DNA of 64,000 bases from Mesorhizobium sp. L-2-11 (GTDB taxonomy: Bacteria; Pseudomonadota; Alphaproteobacteria; Rhizobiales; Rhizobiaceae): positions 124,001 through 188,000 of the forward strand of contig NZ_AP023257.1 of assembly GCF_016756595.1 (NCBI RefSeq). The letters are read 5' to 3'. Of this stretch, positions 1 through 8,666 are shown piece by piece (position 1 is the first letter of the stretch; each line of letters begins with the position of its first letter). The translations under genes were made by a program, and so were the position numbers. Below the pieces are notes generated by a model. That model was given only the letters and a program-made list of their open reading frames with translations, searched no databases and had not been told where the DNA came from.

Positions 1-39
1 GAGCAACTGCCAATTGGAGCAAGAAACCTTCGACGCTTC

Positions 40-75
40 CTAAGTAAAATGGCCGGCAGGCCAGAGGGGGGTGCC
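40..75. repeat. Degraded palindromic repeat remnant (RIME-like arm)
   Basis: The stretch just upstream of fdhD, containing GGCCGGCAGGCCAGAGGGGG, resembles one arm of the well-preserved repeat at 4539-4694, which carries TGTCCGGCAGGACAGAGGGG. The other arm is not recognisable. The G-rich end of the repeat doubles as a plausible ribosome binding site for fdhD. Repeat identity is inferred from similarity within this window only. Confidence 0.45.
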
Positions 76-80
76 GCGTG

Positions 81-908
81 ATGCCCAAACGTTGCGGTAC
101 CACCCAGATCTCCCGCCTCGCCCACCGCGCCGGCGGCAGTGCGGCCGCCAACCGGATGGTGCCGGAAGAGACGCCGGTGGCGTTCTCCTTCGCCGGCACC
201 ACTCACGCAGTGATGATGGCAAGTCCGGCCGATTTCGAGGATTTTGCGCTCGGCTTCTCGCTGACCGAAGGAATTGTCGCCGACGGCCGGGAAATCGAGA
301 CGATCGAGGTTGAGGATCACGGCGCCGGCATCGACATCCAGATCAGGCTGAAGGACCAGGCCAATACGCGCTTCGCGGCGCGGCGCCGACGGCTGGCCGG
401 TCCGGTCGGCTGCGGGCTGTGCGGCATCGAGTCGATCGAGGAGGCGATGCGCTCGGTCGAGGCGGTCGGTTCGTCAAGACTTACGCTTGACACCGACGAC
501 ATCGTCAGTTCGGTCAGGCTTTTGTCGAAAGCGCAGCCGCTGCATGCCGAGACCGGTGCGGTCCATGCCGCCGGTTTTTATATCCCAGGCAAGGGCGTCG
601 TCATGGCGCGCGAGGATGTCGGCCGCCACAATGCGCTCGACAAGCTGGCCGGGGGGCTCGCCAAAGCCGGCATCGATGGCACCTCGGGAGCCGTCGTGGT
701 GACGTCGCGCGTCTCGGTCGAAATGGTGCAGAAGACGGCGGCGATCGGTGCTGCGTTCATCATTGCCGTTTCGGCGCCGACGGCACTTGCCATCCGCACC
801 GCCGGGGATGCCGGCATGACGCTGGTGGCTTTGGTGCGCGGCGATGATTTCGATATTTTCACCCACCCAGAGCGGGTGGCTTGCGGAGTTGCCAAGCATG
901 TCACATGA
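81..908 (+). CDS. fdhD: Formate dehydrogenase accessory sulfurtransferase FdhD
   Basis: FdhD passes sulfur from the IscS cysteine desulfurase to the molybdenum cofactor of formate dehydrogenase, which the enzyme needs for activity; it acts in the cytoplasm. The roughly 275-residue product has the usual family length. It carries the family's CxxC loop as GCGLCGIES near residue 114, and the later conserved segment GREDVGRHNALDK-like (seen as MAREDVGRHNALDK). The ATG at 81 is preceded by a G-rich stretch at 64-71; a GTG at 78 is an alternative. The gene is followed closely by fdsD, so the catalytic subunits (fdsG, fdsB, fdsA) are probably just outside the left edge (inference from other rhizobia). 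Confidence 0.95.
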   Translation: MPKRCGTTQISRLAHRAGGSAAANRMVPEETPVAFSFAGTTHAVMMASPADFEDFALGFSLTEGIVADGREIETIEVEDHGAGIDIQIRLKDQANTRFAARRRRLAGPVGCGLCGIESIEEAMRSVEAVGSSRLTLDTDDIVSSVRLLSKAQPLHAETGAVHAAGFYIPGKGVVMAREDVGRHNALDKLAGGLAKAGIDGTSGAVVVTSRVSVEMVQKTAAIGAAFIIAVSAPTALAIRTAGDAGMTLVALVRGDDFDIFTHPERVACGVAKHVT

Positions 909-921
909 CGAAGGCCACATC

Positions 922-1245
922 ATGAGCACCAGCGAAAAGCTGGTCCGCATGGCCAACCAGATTGCCGCCTTTTTTCACTCCAAGCCGCGCCAGGAAGGCA
1001 TTGCCGGCGTCGCCGAGCACATCAACAAATTCTGGGAGCCGAGGATGCGGCGACAGTTGTTCGAAATGCTGGACAAAGGTGGCGAAGGCTTCAACGAGCT
1101 TGTTATCGCAGCCGCGCCCAGGATCAAGCGACCGGCCGCAGCGGAAGCAGCGGGCTTCGGCGCCGATGCCGGGCGCGTCGCTCCAGGCGGCAAAGGCGCT
1201 GGAGCCAGTGAATCGAATGCCGGGATCGCCGCTTCGCAGAAGTAG
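922..1245 (+). CDS. fdsD: NAD-dependent formate dehydrogenase delta subunit
   Basis: This is the small delta subunit of the soluble NAD-linked molybdenum formate dehydrogenase, needed for assembly or stability of the complex. The N-terminal 70 residues (KLVRMANQIAAFF, then INKFWEPRMRRQL) fit the FdsD family. The roughly 35 residues after that are an Ala/Gly/Pro-rich tail, so the 107-residue product is longer than the usual 60-80. ATG 922 is chosen because GAAGG lies 7 bases upstream. An in-frame ATG at 898 would overlap the end of fdhD by 11 bases. It is translationally close to fdhD and clearly in the same operon. Confidence 0.9.
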   Translation: MSTSEKLVRMANQIAAFFHSKPRQEGIAGVAEHINKFWEPRMRRQLFEMLDKGGEGFNELVIAAAPRIKRPAAAEAAGFGADAGRVAPGGKGAGASESNAGIAASQK

Positions 1246-1260
1246 GCCCCGCAGAAGGCG

Positions 1261-2688
1261 CTACCCGTGCGCCACCATCACATGGCGGACCGCGGTATAA
1301 TCCTCCAGCGCATAGAGCGACATGTCCTTTCCGTAGCCGGACTGCTTCAGCCCGCCATGCGGCATCTCGTTGGTCAGCATGAAGTGGGTATTGATCCAGG
1401 TGCAGCCGTACTGAAGCCGCGCGGCCGTCGCCATGGCACGCGAGACATCCTTTGTCCACACCGAGGACGCAAGGCCATAGTCGCTGTCATTGGCCCAGTT
1501 CACCGCCTCGTCGACCTCGGAAAAGCGGGTGACGGAGACTACCGGCCCGAACACTTCGCGGCGCACGATCTCGTCTTCCTGCAGCGCGCCGGCGACGACG
1601 GTCGGCTGGTAGAAGAAGCCGGAGCCCTCGCCTGGCTTGCCGCCGGTGGTGATCTCGATATGCTTCAGCTCCGAGGCGCGCTCGACGAAGCTCGAGACGC
1701 GGTCGCGCTGGCGGCGTGAGATCAACGGCCCGATCTCGTTTTCGGTGTCGTCGGGGCGGTTGTACTTGATGGTCGAGACGGCAGAGGAAAGATCGGCGAC
1801 GAGCTTGTCGTAAATCTTCCTGCCGGCATAGATGCGGCAGGCGGCGGTGCAGTCCTGGCCGGCATTGTAATAGCCGAAGGCGCGCAGGCCGTTGACCACC
1901 GCGCCGAGATCGGCGTCGTCGAAGACGATGACCGGAGCCTTGCCGCCGAGCTCCAGATGCGTGCGCTTGACCGACTTGGCAGCGGCCTGCAGCACCTTCT
2001 TGCCGGTGGCGACATCGCCGGTGATAGAGATCATGTTGATTTTCGGGTGGTTGATCAGCGTGTTGCCGACACTGTCGCCTTTGCCGAGCACGACGTTGAC
2101 GACGCCCTCGGGCAGGATCTCGGCAAGGATTTTTGCCAGCTTCAGCGCCGTCAGCGGCGTCTGCTCGGACGGCTTGAAGACGACCGTATTGCCGCCGGCA
2201 ATCGCTGGCGCCAGCTTCCAGGCCATCATCATCAGCGGATAGTTCCACGGCGCGATCGAGGCGACGACGCCGATGGCATCGCGGCGGACCATCGAAGTGT
2301 GGCCGGGGATGTATTCACCGGCGACCTGGCCGGGCATCGAGCGGACAGCGCCGGCAAAGAAACGGTAGCAGTCGACGATCGCCGGGATTTCGTCGTTGAG
2401 CACGGCATTGATCGGCTTGCCGCAATTGAGTGCCTCAAGGGCAGCGAAATCTTGTGCCGCGGCCTCGATGCGATCGGCGATCTTCAGGAGATAGACGGAG
2501 CGCTGCGCCGGCGTGGTACGCGACCAGGTGACGAAGGCGTTCTCCGCCGCCAGCACCGCGGCCTCGATCTGCGCCTGGCTGGCTTCAGGCAGGTTGAGGA
2601 TAGTCGCCCCGGTCTTTGGATTGAGGATCGGCTCCTCGGTCTCGGTGCCCTTCTCGAATTTAGAGCCGATCAGCATCTTTGTGTCCAT
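1261..2688 (-). CDS. patD: Gamma-aminobutyraldehyde dehydrogenase (PatD/YdcW type)
   Basis: The enzyme oxidises 4-aminobutyraldehyde to GABA with NAD, the second step of putrescine breakdown through the transaminase route. The 475-residue product is close in sequence and length to E. coli YdcW/PatD as I recall it: [17 protein letters not shown] near residue 90, [35 protein letters not shown] with the general-base Glu, and [13 protein letters not shown] with catalytic Cys280. The ATG at 2688 has GGGAGAG about 6 bases upstream; a longer open frame continues upstream but only overlaps the permease gene. It is the last gene of an operon with a polyamine-type ABC transporter, 29 bases after the permease, matching the ydcSTUV-patD arrangement of enterics. 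Betaine-aldehyde-type substrates cannot be excluded. Confidence 0.92.
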   Translation of the reverse strand: MDTKMLIGSKFEKGTETEEPILNPKTGATILNLPEASQAQIEAAVLAAENAFVTWSRTTPAQRSVYLLKIADRIEAAAQDFAALEALNCGKPINAVLNDEIPAIVDCYRFFAGAVRSMPGQVAGEYIPGHTSMVRRDAIGVVASIAPWNYPLMMMAWKLAPAIAGGNTVVFKPSEQTPLTALKLAKILAEILPEGVVNVVLGKGDSVGNTLINHPKINMISITGDVATGKKVLQAAAKSVKRTHLELGGKAPVIVFDDADLGAVVNGLRAFGYYNAGQDCTAACRIYAGRKIYDKLVADLSSAVSTIKYNRPDDTENEIGPLISRRQRDRVSSFVERASELKHIEITTGGKPGEGSGFFYQPTVVAGALQEDEIVRREVFGPVVSVTRFSEVDEAVNWANDSDYGLASSVWTKDVSRAMATAARLQYGCTWINTHFMLTNEMPHGGLKQSGYGKDMSLYALEDYTAVRHVMVAHG

Positions 2689-2717
2689 GGCAGTCTCTCC
2701 CTTATGGATTCTTGACG

Positions 2718-3533
2718 TCATTTGCCCGAACCGGCGATCTGGTCGCCGTCGCGGGTCAGGTAATAGGCGACGAGGATGGGCAGCAGCGTCAGCAGCACGA
2801 CGACCATGGCCACGACGTTGGTGACCGGGCGCTGGCGCGGACGGATCAGCTCTTCCAGCATCCAGATCGGCAGCGTCTGCTGCTGGCCGGCGGTGAAGGT
2901 GGTGACGATGACCTCGTCGAACGACAGCGCGAAAGCGAGCATGCCGCCGGCAAGCAGCGCGGTGGCGATGTTGGGCAGCACGACATGGCGAAACGTCTGG
3001 AAGCCGTCGGCGCCGAGGTCCATCGACGCCTCGATCATCGAGCCGGAGGTGCGGCGAAAGCGGGCGACGGCGTTGTTGTAGACGACGACGACGCAGAAGG
3101 TGGCGTGGCCGAGCACGATCGTCCAGAACGAGAACGGAATCTCGGCCAGCGAAAAGGCCGAACGCAGCGCGATGCCGGTGATGATGCCGGGCAGCGCGAT
3201 CGGCAGGATGACCAGCAGCGAGATGGTTTCGCGGCCAAAGAACCGGGTTCGCGAAACGGCGGCCGCGCAGAGCGTGCCGAGGACCAGGGCGACGAGTGTT
3301 GAGATAGCGGCGACGCGGACCGACAGCGACAGCGCTTGCCACACGTCCGGGCGGTTCCAGGTGACGGCGAACCATTGCGTGGTCAGCCCCGGCGGCGGCC
3401 AGACGAAGCTCCTTTCCTCGGTCGTAAAGGCATAGATGAAGATCAGGAAGATCGGCAGATGCAGGAACAGCAGGCCGCCAGCGGCGGCGATCTTCAGGCC
3501 GAGAGGAGCGGACGGTGAACCATCAGAGCGCAT
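2718..3533 (-). CDS. Polyamine-type ABC transporter permease (PotC/PotI/YdcV-like)
   Basis: This is the second membrane subunit of the importer encoded at 2.7-7.1 kb. The 271-residue product has about six hydrophobic segments. It carries the cytoplasmic EAA loop as [20 protein letters not shown], which docks on the ATPase. The ATG at 3533 overlaps the end of the first permease gene by 11 bases, so the two are probably translationally coupled. Length and the paired arrangement fit the PotC/PotI branch rather than sugar permeases. The substrate is inferred from the neighbouring aminobutyraldehyde dehydrogenase and is probably putrescine, spermidine or a related amine. Confidence 0.9.
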   Translation of the reverse strand: MRSDGSPSAPLGLKIAAAGGLLFLHLPIFLIFIYAFTTEERSFVWPPPGLTTQWFAVTWNRPDVWQALSLSVRVAAISTLVALVLGTLCAAAVSRTRFFGRETISLLVILPIALPGIITGIALRSAFSLAEIPFSFWTIVLGHATFCVVVVYNNAVARFRRTSGSMIEASMDLGADGFQTFRHVVLPNIATALLAGGMLAFALSFDEVIVTTFTAGQQQTLPIWMLEELIRPRQRPVTNVVAMVVVLLTLLPILVAYYLTRDGDQIAGSGK

Positions 3534-4488
3534 CGAAGGCCCCCATGCGCTTGGCGCCCCAGAGGTAGAAACCCATGATGACGATCGGCACCACGGTGAA
3601 GGCGGCGGCGAGCGGGATGTTGCCGGCGGTGCCCTGCTGCGAATAGACGGCCTGGCCGATGAACAGCCGCGAGGTGCCAATGATCTGCGGGATGATGTAG
3701 TCGCCGAGCGTCAGCGAGAAGGTGAAGATCGAGCCGGCGACGATGCCCGGCAGCGCCAGCGGGAACAGCACGTTGCGGAAGGTCTGGCCGGGCGAGGCGC
3801 CGAGATCGGACGAGGCCTCGACCAGATTGCCCGGCACGCGCTCGAGCGCCGCCTGCACCGGCAGGATCATGAACGGCAGCCAGACGTAGACGAAGACGAT
3901 GAAGGTGCCGGTGGACGATACCGAGAGCGAGTTGCCGCCGACGACCGGCAGTGACAGCCAGCCATCGAGCAGCCATAGCAGATGCAGCTTGGCGAGCAGC
4001 CAGGTGAGAATGCCTTCCTTGGCGAGAATGAGCTTCCAGGCGTAGATCTTGACCAGATAGCTCGACCACAGCGGCAGCATCACGCCGAGATAGAACAGCG
4101 CCTTCCAGCGACCGCGCGCATAGCGCGCCGCGTAATAGGCGATGGGAAAGGCGATGATCGCCGAGGCGAACGTGACCAGGGCCGCCATCGTCACCGTGCG
4201 CAGGATGATGTCGAGATTGGCGGCCTGCAGCAGGTCGCCATAGGTCTTCAACGTGAACTGCCGGTTGATGAGGCCGGAGAATTCGTCGATCGAGAAAAAA
4301 CTCTGCAGGAGCAGCGCGAACAGCGAGCCGACATAGACGATGCCGAGCCACAGCACCGGCGGCAGCAGCATCAACAGCAGCAGCAGTTTTGGCTTGCGCC
4401 AGAACAGATCGGAGAGGGCGCCAAGCATGCCTCCGGTGCCGGGGAGCACGGCTGGGGCGGGATTGGAGTCGAGTGAGGCGAGTGTCAT
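3523..4488 (-). CDS. Polyamine-type ABC transporter permease (PotB/PotH/YdcU-like)
   Basis: This is the first membrane subunit of the importer. The 321-residue product starts with a short cytoplasmic tail, then a strong transmembrane segment ([20 protein letters not shown]). An EAA loop ([20 protein letters not shown]) precedes the last segments. The ATG at 4488 ([12 protein letters not shown]) is used because the open frame further upstream runs through the palindromic repeat at 4539-4694 and has no conserved content. The ribosome binding site is weak. The repeat separates this gene from the ATPase gene and could form an mRNA hairpin inside the operon. Confidence 0.9.
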   Translation of the reverse strand: MTLASLDSNPAPAVLPGTGGMLGALSDLFWRKPKLLLLLMLLPPVLWLGIVYVGSLFALLLQSFFSIDEFSGLINRQFTLKTYGDLLQAANLDIILRTVTMAALVTFASAIIAFPIAYYAARYARGRWKALFYLGVMLPLWSSYLVKIYAWKLILAKEGILTWLLAKLHLLWLLDGWLSLPVVGGNSLSVSSTGTFIVFVYVWLPFMILPVQAALERVPGNLVEASSDLGASPGQTFRNVLFPLALPGIVAGSIFTFSLTLGDYIIPQIIGTSRLFIGQAVYSQQGTAGNIPLAAAFTVVPIVIMGFYLWGAKRMGAFDAL

Positions 4489-4538
4489 GACGCCGCTCTG
4501 TCTTGGCCGAGGATATATGAGAGGCCGCGATCCTTCGC

Positions 4539-4694
4539 GCCCCCCTCTGTCCTGCCGGACATCTCCCCCTCTAGGGGGGAGATTGGCTGTCCCTTCCGGT
4601 TTCGCCAATCTTCAGCGTGGCAGAGTTGACGAGACCGAGAAACTGCCAATCTCCCCCCTTGAGGGGGAGATGTCCGGCAGGACAGAGGGGGGTG
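4539..4694. repeat. Palindromic repeat, RIME-like (family A), complete copy
   Basis: Two inverted arms face each other: CCCCTCTGTCCTGCCGGACA at about 4542-4561 and its reverse complement at about 4671-4690. Inside are GGGGGGAGATTGGC and its counterpart GCCAATCTCCCCCC. A central core TTTCGCCAATC lies at 4600-4610. The element sits between the ATPase and first permease genes of an operon. It resembles the rhizobial RIME elements in size (about 150 bases) and design. Related pieces are seen at 40-75 and 37919-37957. Confidence 0.8.
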
Positions 4695-4711
4695 CACCGC
4701 GCAAACCTTCA

Positions 4712-5710
4712 TCATCCCGGCTCGTCCATCAGATGCAAATGCTCGCGGTTGAAGGTGAGCACGAGCGCCTCGCCTTCCCTGGGCAATGTCGCACCGGCCG
4801 GCACGATCGCATGCAATCTCAACCCGTCGGCATCGAGCGCCAGTCTGGTCGTGGCGCCGAGATAATTGGTCGAGACGAGACGAGCGGCAACGCCGTCGCC
4901 CTTGGCGGCACGGCCGATGCGAATGGACTCAGGGCGCAGGCTGCCCCAGCGATGCTGGCCGGAATAGCGCTGGACAAAATCCGGCGGCAGCACATTGGAC
5001 GAGCCGACGAAATCGGCGACGAAGCGCGTCTTCGGCCGCTGGTAGATGTCCTCCGGCGTGCCGATCTGCATGACCTTGCCGTCGTTGAAGACGGCGACGC
5101 GGTCGGCCATCGAAAGGGCCTCGCCCTGGTCGTGGGTGACGAAGACGAAGGTGATGCCGAGCGCCTTCTGCAGCGACTTGAGCTCCTCCTGTATGTTCTC
5201 GCGCAGCTTGAGGTCGAGCGCGCCAAGCGGCTCGTCGAGCAGAAGCACCTTCGGCTGGTTGACCAGCGCGCGGGCGAGCGCGACGCGCTGGCGCTGGCCG
5301 CCGGAAAGCTGGCTCGGGCGGCGGGCGCCGTAGCCGGGAAGCCGGACCAGCGACAATGCTTCCTCCGCCGCCTTCCGCCGCTCCAGCTTGCCGACGCCCT
5401 TGACCATCAGCCCGTAGGCGACGTTGTCGATCACGTTGAGATGCGGAAACAGCGCGTAGTCCTGAAACACGGTGTTGACGTTGCGGCGATAGGGCGGAAC
5501 GCCTTCGGCGCGTTCGCCGAAAATGGAGATCGAGCCCGATGTCGGCTGCTCGAAGCCGGCGATCAGCCGCAGGCAGGTCGTCTTGCCGGAACCCGAAGGT
5601 CCAAGCATGGCGAAGAACTCGCCCGGCACGATCTCGAGATCGACCATGTCGACGGCGCGCACGCTGCCGAAATGGCGCGAGACTTTTTGGAAGGAAACGG
5701 CTGATGTCAT
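4712..5710 (-). CDS. Polyamine-type ABC transporter ATP-binding protein (PotA/PotG/YdcT-like)
   Basis: This ATPase energises the importer encoded around it. In order, the 332-residue protein has Walker [10 protein letters not shown] near residue 38, the Q-loop [10 protein letters not shown], the ABC signature [15 protein letters not shown], Walker [13 protein letters not shown], and the switch histidine in [10 protein letters not shown]-terminal TOBE-like domain spans about 235-332. Length and the order of domains match PotA/PotG. The gene follows the binding-protein gene after a 213-base gap holding a repeat (5800-5916), which could lower its expression relative to the binding protein. Confidence 0.93.
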   Translation of the reverse strand: MTSAVSFQKVSRHFGSVRAVDMVDLEIVPGEFFAMLGPSGSGKTTCLRLIAGFEQPTSGSISIFGERAEGVPPYRRNVNTVFQDYALFPHLNVIDNVAYGLMVKGVGKLERRKAAEEALSLVRLPGYGARRPSQLSGGQRQRVALARALVNQPKVLLLDEPLGALDLKLRENIQEELKSLQKALGITFVFVTHDQGEALSMADRVAVFNDGKVMQIGTPEDIYQRPKTRFVADFVGSSNVLPPDFVQRYSGQHRWGSLRPESIRIGRAAKGDGVAARLVSTNYLGATTRLALDADGLRLHAIVPAGATLPREGEALVLTFNREHLHLMDEPG

Positions 5711-5799
5711 GGGCTGTCAGTCTTGTTGCCGGTTCGATGTGGTGACATCGCCGGCACCGCCACGGATAGCGGGCGGGGCCAGCGGCCTGCGTGGCGCCC

Positions 5800-5916
5800 T
5801 ACCTCCCCCTTGTGGGGAGGTCGCGGCGAAGCCGCGGGTGGGGTCATTTGGCAGGAACTGCCGAGTACCTCCCACCCCGACGCTGCGCGTCGACCCTCCC
5901 CACAAGGGGGAGGGTA
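5800..5916. repeat. Palindromic repeat (family C) between ABC genes
   Basis: The arms ACCTCCCCCTTGTGGGGAGG (5801-5820) and the CCTCCCCACAAGGGGGAGG stretch (about 5895-5913) can pair with each other, and each arm is itself a small palindrome. The inner bases contain GCCGCGGGTGGGGTC and CCCACCCCGACG. A close relative is found inside the hrpB coding region at 57902-58085, sharing the end GGGAGGGTAAGG. It lies between the binding-protein gene and the ATPase gene. Confidence 0.75.
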
Positions 5917-5923
5917 AGGGAAC

Positions 5924-7075
5924 TCACCGTCCGCCGATGACGCCGATATAGTCCGACACCCAGCGATAGTAAGGCACGCACTGGTCCTGGGTGGCGCATT
6001 TCGACACCGGCGTCTTCCAGAACTTGATCTTTTCGAAATTGTCGTAGCCGTTGGTCTTGCAGCCTTCGTCGCCGAGCAATTCGTTGCCCTTGCAGGCAGC
6101 CGGCACCACCGGCAGCGAACCGAACCAGGCGGAGACATCGCCCTGCACTTTCGGCGACAGCGAGTGCTCCATCCACATATAGGCGCAGTTCGGGTGGGCT
6201 GCGTCGGCTGCCAGCATGGTCGTGTCGGCCCAGCCGGTGACGCCTTCCTGGGGAATGGTCGAAGCGACCGGCTTCTTGGCGGCAACCAGCGTGTTGACCT
6301 GATAGGGCCATGAACCGGAGGCAACGACGCCTTCGTTCTGGAAATCGTCGACCTGGATGGCGGCGTCATGCCAGTAGCGTCCGACCAGCGTGCGCTGGAC
6401 GCGCAGCAGATCGAGGGCGGCCTTGTACTGATCTTCGGTTAGCTCGTAGGGATCCTTGATGCCGAGCTCCGGCTTGTGAGACATCAGATAGTTGGCAGCA
6501 TCGGCGATGTGGATCGGCCCGTCATAAGCCTGGACGCGGCCCTTGTTCGACTTGCCGTCGGGCAAGGACATCTCCTCGAAGACGACGTTCCAGCTCTTCG
6601 GCGCTTCCTTGAACACCTCGGTGTTGTACATCAGCACATTCGGTCCCCACTGGTAGGGAACGCCATAGTGGACGCCGCCGACCGTGAACCACGGCGCATC
6701 CCTGAGCCGGTCGTCGACCGTGTTCCAGCTCGGGATGAGATCGGTGTTGATCGGCTGGACCCGCTTGCCGGCGACGAGGCGCAGCGAAGCGTCGCCCGAG
6801 GCGGTAACGAGGTCGAAGCCGCCCTCGTTCATCAGCGCGACCATCTCGTCGGAGGTGTTGGCGGTCTTGATATTGACCTTGCAGCCTGTGTTCTTCTCGA
6901 AAGACGTGACCCAATCATAGTTCTTGTCGGTTTCGCCGCGTTCGATGTAGCCGGGCCAGGCGACAATGTTGACCTGGCCTTCGCCCTTGCCGAGTTCCTT
7001 AACCTGGGCGATCGCCTGGCCGGAGAAGGCCAGCGCGACCGTCAATGCAGTGCACGACTTCAGGAATGAGTTCAT
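5924..7075 (-). CDS. Polyamine-type ABC transporter substrate-binding protein (PotD/PotF-like)
   Basis: This periplasmic protein captures the solute for the importer. The N-terminus (MNSFLKSCTALTVALAFSGQ) is a signal peptide with likely cleavage after AIAQ at about residue 24. The mature part has the family features NIVAWPGYIERGE, a fold-typical ASGDASLRL segment and YGVPYQWGPNVLMYNTEVF. The 383-residue product is slightly longer than PotD because of a C-terminal Cys-containing extension (four Cys after residue 330). The ATG at 7075 has GGGAG about 8 bases upstream. It is the first gene of the operon; a LysR gene lies directly upstream on the same strand. Confidence 0.92.
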   Translation of the reverse strand: MNSFLKSCTALTVALAFSGQAIAQVKELGKGEGQVNIVAWPGYIERGETDKNYDWVTSFEKNTGCKVNIKTANTSDEMVALMNEGGFDLVTASGDASLRLVAGKRVQPINTDLIPSWNTVDDRLRDAPWFTVGGVHYGVPYQWGPNVLMYNTEVFKEAPKSWNVVFEEMSLPDGKSNKGRVQAYDGPIHIADAANYLMSHKPELGIKDPYELTEDQYKAALDLLRVQRTLVGRYWHDAAIQVDDFQNEGVVASGSWPYQVNTLVAAKKPVASTIPQEGVTGWADTTMLAADAAHPNCAYMWMEHSLSPKVQGDVSAWFGSLPVVPAACKGNELLGDEGCKTNGYDNFEKIKFWKTPVSKCATQDQCVPYYRWVSDYIGVIGGR

Positions 7076-7201
7076 CGTCGATCTCCCATCTGAGGGGCCG
7101 CACTCTCGCGGCGGCTTTGGTCCCTGATTGTCAAAGTGCTGTGAAATTTCCGGTTTCGCAAATCCATTTGTCAGAAAGGCGATATCGGTTTTTCCGATAG
7201 A
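7076..7201 (-). promoter_or_regulatory. Likely promoter region of the polyamine ABC operon, with a small dyad
   Basis: The 126 bases between the LysR stop and the binding-protein ATG hold the inverted repeat TATCGG-ttttt-CCGATA at 7183-7199. It lies immediately after the LysR stop and could be a weak terminator stem or an operator. No convincing -35/-10 pair was picked. The assignment as a promoter region is inference from the gap and gene order. Confidence 0.35.
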
Positions 7202-8128
7202 TCAGCGGCCGTTCTTGTCCGGCCGCTGACGAACCATGCGCTGCGACTGGGCAAGCCCGATGAAGTCGCGCGCGGCCTGCGGCAGGCCGGAGCCGCGCCG
7301 CCAGACCGTGCCGACCTGGACAACCGGCAACGAGCCCGAAATATCGCGCGATTCGATGCGGTCGCCTTCCAGCGACCATGGCCGGTAGACGAGGTCCGGC
7401 AGCAGCGCCACGCCGGCGCCGGTGGCGACGAGGCTGCGCACCGCTTCGACCGAGCGGGTGCGGAAGGCGACATGCGGCTTTGCGGCGATCGCCGCCAGCA
7501 GTTTTCCGGTATTCTCTTCGATCTCGTCGACGGTCAGCATGATCAGCGGCTCAGAGGCGATATCGCCAATACCGATGATGTCGGCGCCGGCCAGCGGATG
7601 GCCAAGCGGCAGCCATAGCCGATAGGGTGAGACTTCGAGAATTTCCGATTGCAGGGCGGTGCGGTCGCGCAGGTTCGAGGTGACCATGACGGCGATGTCG
7701 AGCTTGCCGCCGATCAGCAGATGTTCGAGGTAGTCGCCATTGTCCTCGATGGCCGAGATCTCGACGCCCGGATAGGCGCGGCGATAGCGGGCGAGGAGGT
7801 CGGACAGCACATAGCCGGCGACCAGCGAGGTGACGCCGAGTTGCAGCCGGCCGCCAGCCGCCGCTTGCTCGCCGGAGAAGGCGCGGCGCGCATCGGAAAC
7901 ATCGGCAAGGATCTTTGTCGCGTGGCGCAGGAACTGGTGGCCCTTGTGGGTGATGTTGAGGCCGCGCGGATGGCGCTCGAACAGTTCGACGCCGAGATCG
8001 CCTTCGAGTTCCTTGATCGCCTCGGTGACCGACGATTGCGAGATCGACAGGTTTTGGGCGGCGCCTGACACTGTGCCTTGCTCGGCGACGGCGATGAAGA
8101 ACTGCAATTGGCGGATGGTGAAGGCCAT
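7202..8128 (-). CDS. LysR-family transcriptional regulator
   Basis: The protein has an N-terminal winged helix-turn-helix (IRQLQFFIAVAEQGTVSGAA, then SISQSSVTEAIKELE) and a C-terminal effector domain of the periplasmic-binding-protein type from about residue 90. The ATG at 8128 (MAFTIRQL) fits the family start; a GTG 15 bases further upstream is possible. It lies directly upstream of the polyamine ABC operon on the same strand, unlike the usual divergent layout, and may control that operon (inference). Its effector is unknown. Confidence 0.88.
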   Translation of the reverse strand: MAFTIRQLQFFIAVAEQGTVSGAAQNLSISQSSVTEAIKELEGDLGVELFERHPRGLNITHKGHQFLRHATKILADVSDARRAFSGEQAAAGGRLQLGVTSLVAGYVLSDLLARYRRAYPGVEISAIEDNGDYLEHLLIGGKLDIAVMVTSNLRDRTALQSEILEVSPYRLWLPLGHPLAGADIIGIGDIASEPLIMLTVDEIEENTGKLLAAIAAKPHVAFRTRSVEAVRSLVATGAGVALLPDLVYRPWSLEGDRIESRDISGSLPVVQVGTVWRRGSGLPQAARDFIGLAQSQRMVRQRPDKNGR

Positions 8129-8181
8129 CGCCGGACTAAACACGGCCGAGGCGGCGCTGGGAAGTGGGTGACCTACAACAC

Positions 8182-8216
8182 TTGACGGCCGAAAATCTCG
8201 TAACTAAATAAGTTAC
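8182..8216 (+). promoter_or_regulatory. Promoter with operator dyad for the Rrf2 gene; likely leaderless
   Basis: TTGACG (8182-8187) and TAAATA (8205-8210) are spaced by 17 bases, a good sigma-70-type promoter. A perfect dyad GTAACT-aaata-AGTTAC covers 8200-8216 and spans the -10. The ATG of the Rrf2 gene begins at 8217, seven bases after the -10, where transcription is expected to start. There is no ribosome binding site. This suggests an autorepressed, leaderless mRNA (inference). Confidence 0.7.
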
Positions 8217-8666
8217 ATGAAGCGAAACAGCAGACTGTCGTCGACCCTGCACATTCTGGTCCACATGGCCGAGGCGCAGGAGCACGCGCTGACCTCTGAG
8301 CAGCTCGCCACATTCATCCACACCAACCCTGTCGTCGTCCGTCGGACCATTGCCGGCTTGCGCGACGCCGGCATCGTCACCTCGTCGCGCGGACATGGCG
8401 GCGGCTGGCAGCTTGGCCGTGCGCCCGAGAAAATTTCGCTGGCCGAGATCAGCGCCGCGCTCGGAGAAACGCTGCTGCCGTTCAGCACCGAGCCGGAAAG
8501 CCCTGGCTGCCTTGTTGAACAAGCGGTGATAGCCGCGCTCGACGACTTTCGCGTCGAGGCCGAGAGGCTGCTGGCGGAAAAACTCAGCCGCATCACGCTT
8601 GCCGATCTCGCCGCCGATTTCCACCGCCGTTACACGTTGATTGGAGTGACCAGCCATGCAGTATGA
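8217..8666 (+). CDS. Rrf2-family transcriptional regulator
   Basis: The 149-residue product has the Rrf2 winged-helix layout: LSSTLHILVHMAEA at the start, TSEQLATFIHTNPVVVRRTIAGLRDAG as helix-turn-helix, and SRGHGGGWQLGRAPEKISLAEI as the wing. The cysteine cluster of iron-sulfur Rrf2 proteins such as IscR is absent: only one Cys is present (GCLVEQ). It therefore resembles the YwnA-type branch, and sensing by a single thiol is possible. It overlaps the downstream flavoprotein gene by 11 bases, so the two form a coupled pair and the flavoprotein is its probable target. Confidence 0.88.
   Translation: MKRNSRLSSTLHILVHMAEAQEHALTSEQLATFIHTNPVVVRRTIAGLRDAGIVTSSRGHGGGWQLGRAPEKISLAEISAALGETLLPFSTEPESPGCLVEQAVIAALDDFRVEAERLLAEKLSRITLADLAADFHRRYTLIGVTSHAV

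Noticed and set aside
1261..3375. A 704-codon frame that would extend the aldehyde dehydrogenase far upstream
   Set aside because: The added part overlaps the permease gene and is Arg-rich nonsense; the ATG at 2688 has a good binding site and begins the conserved part.
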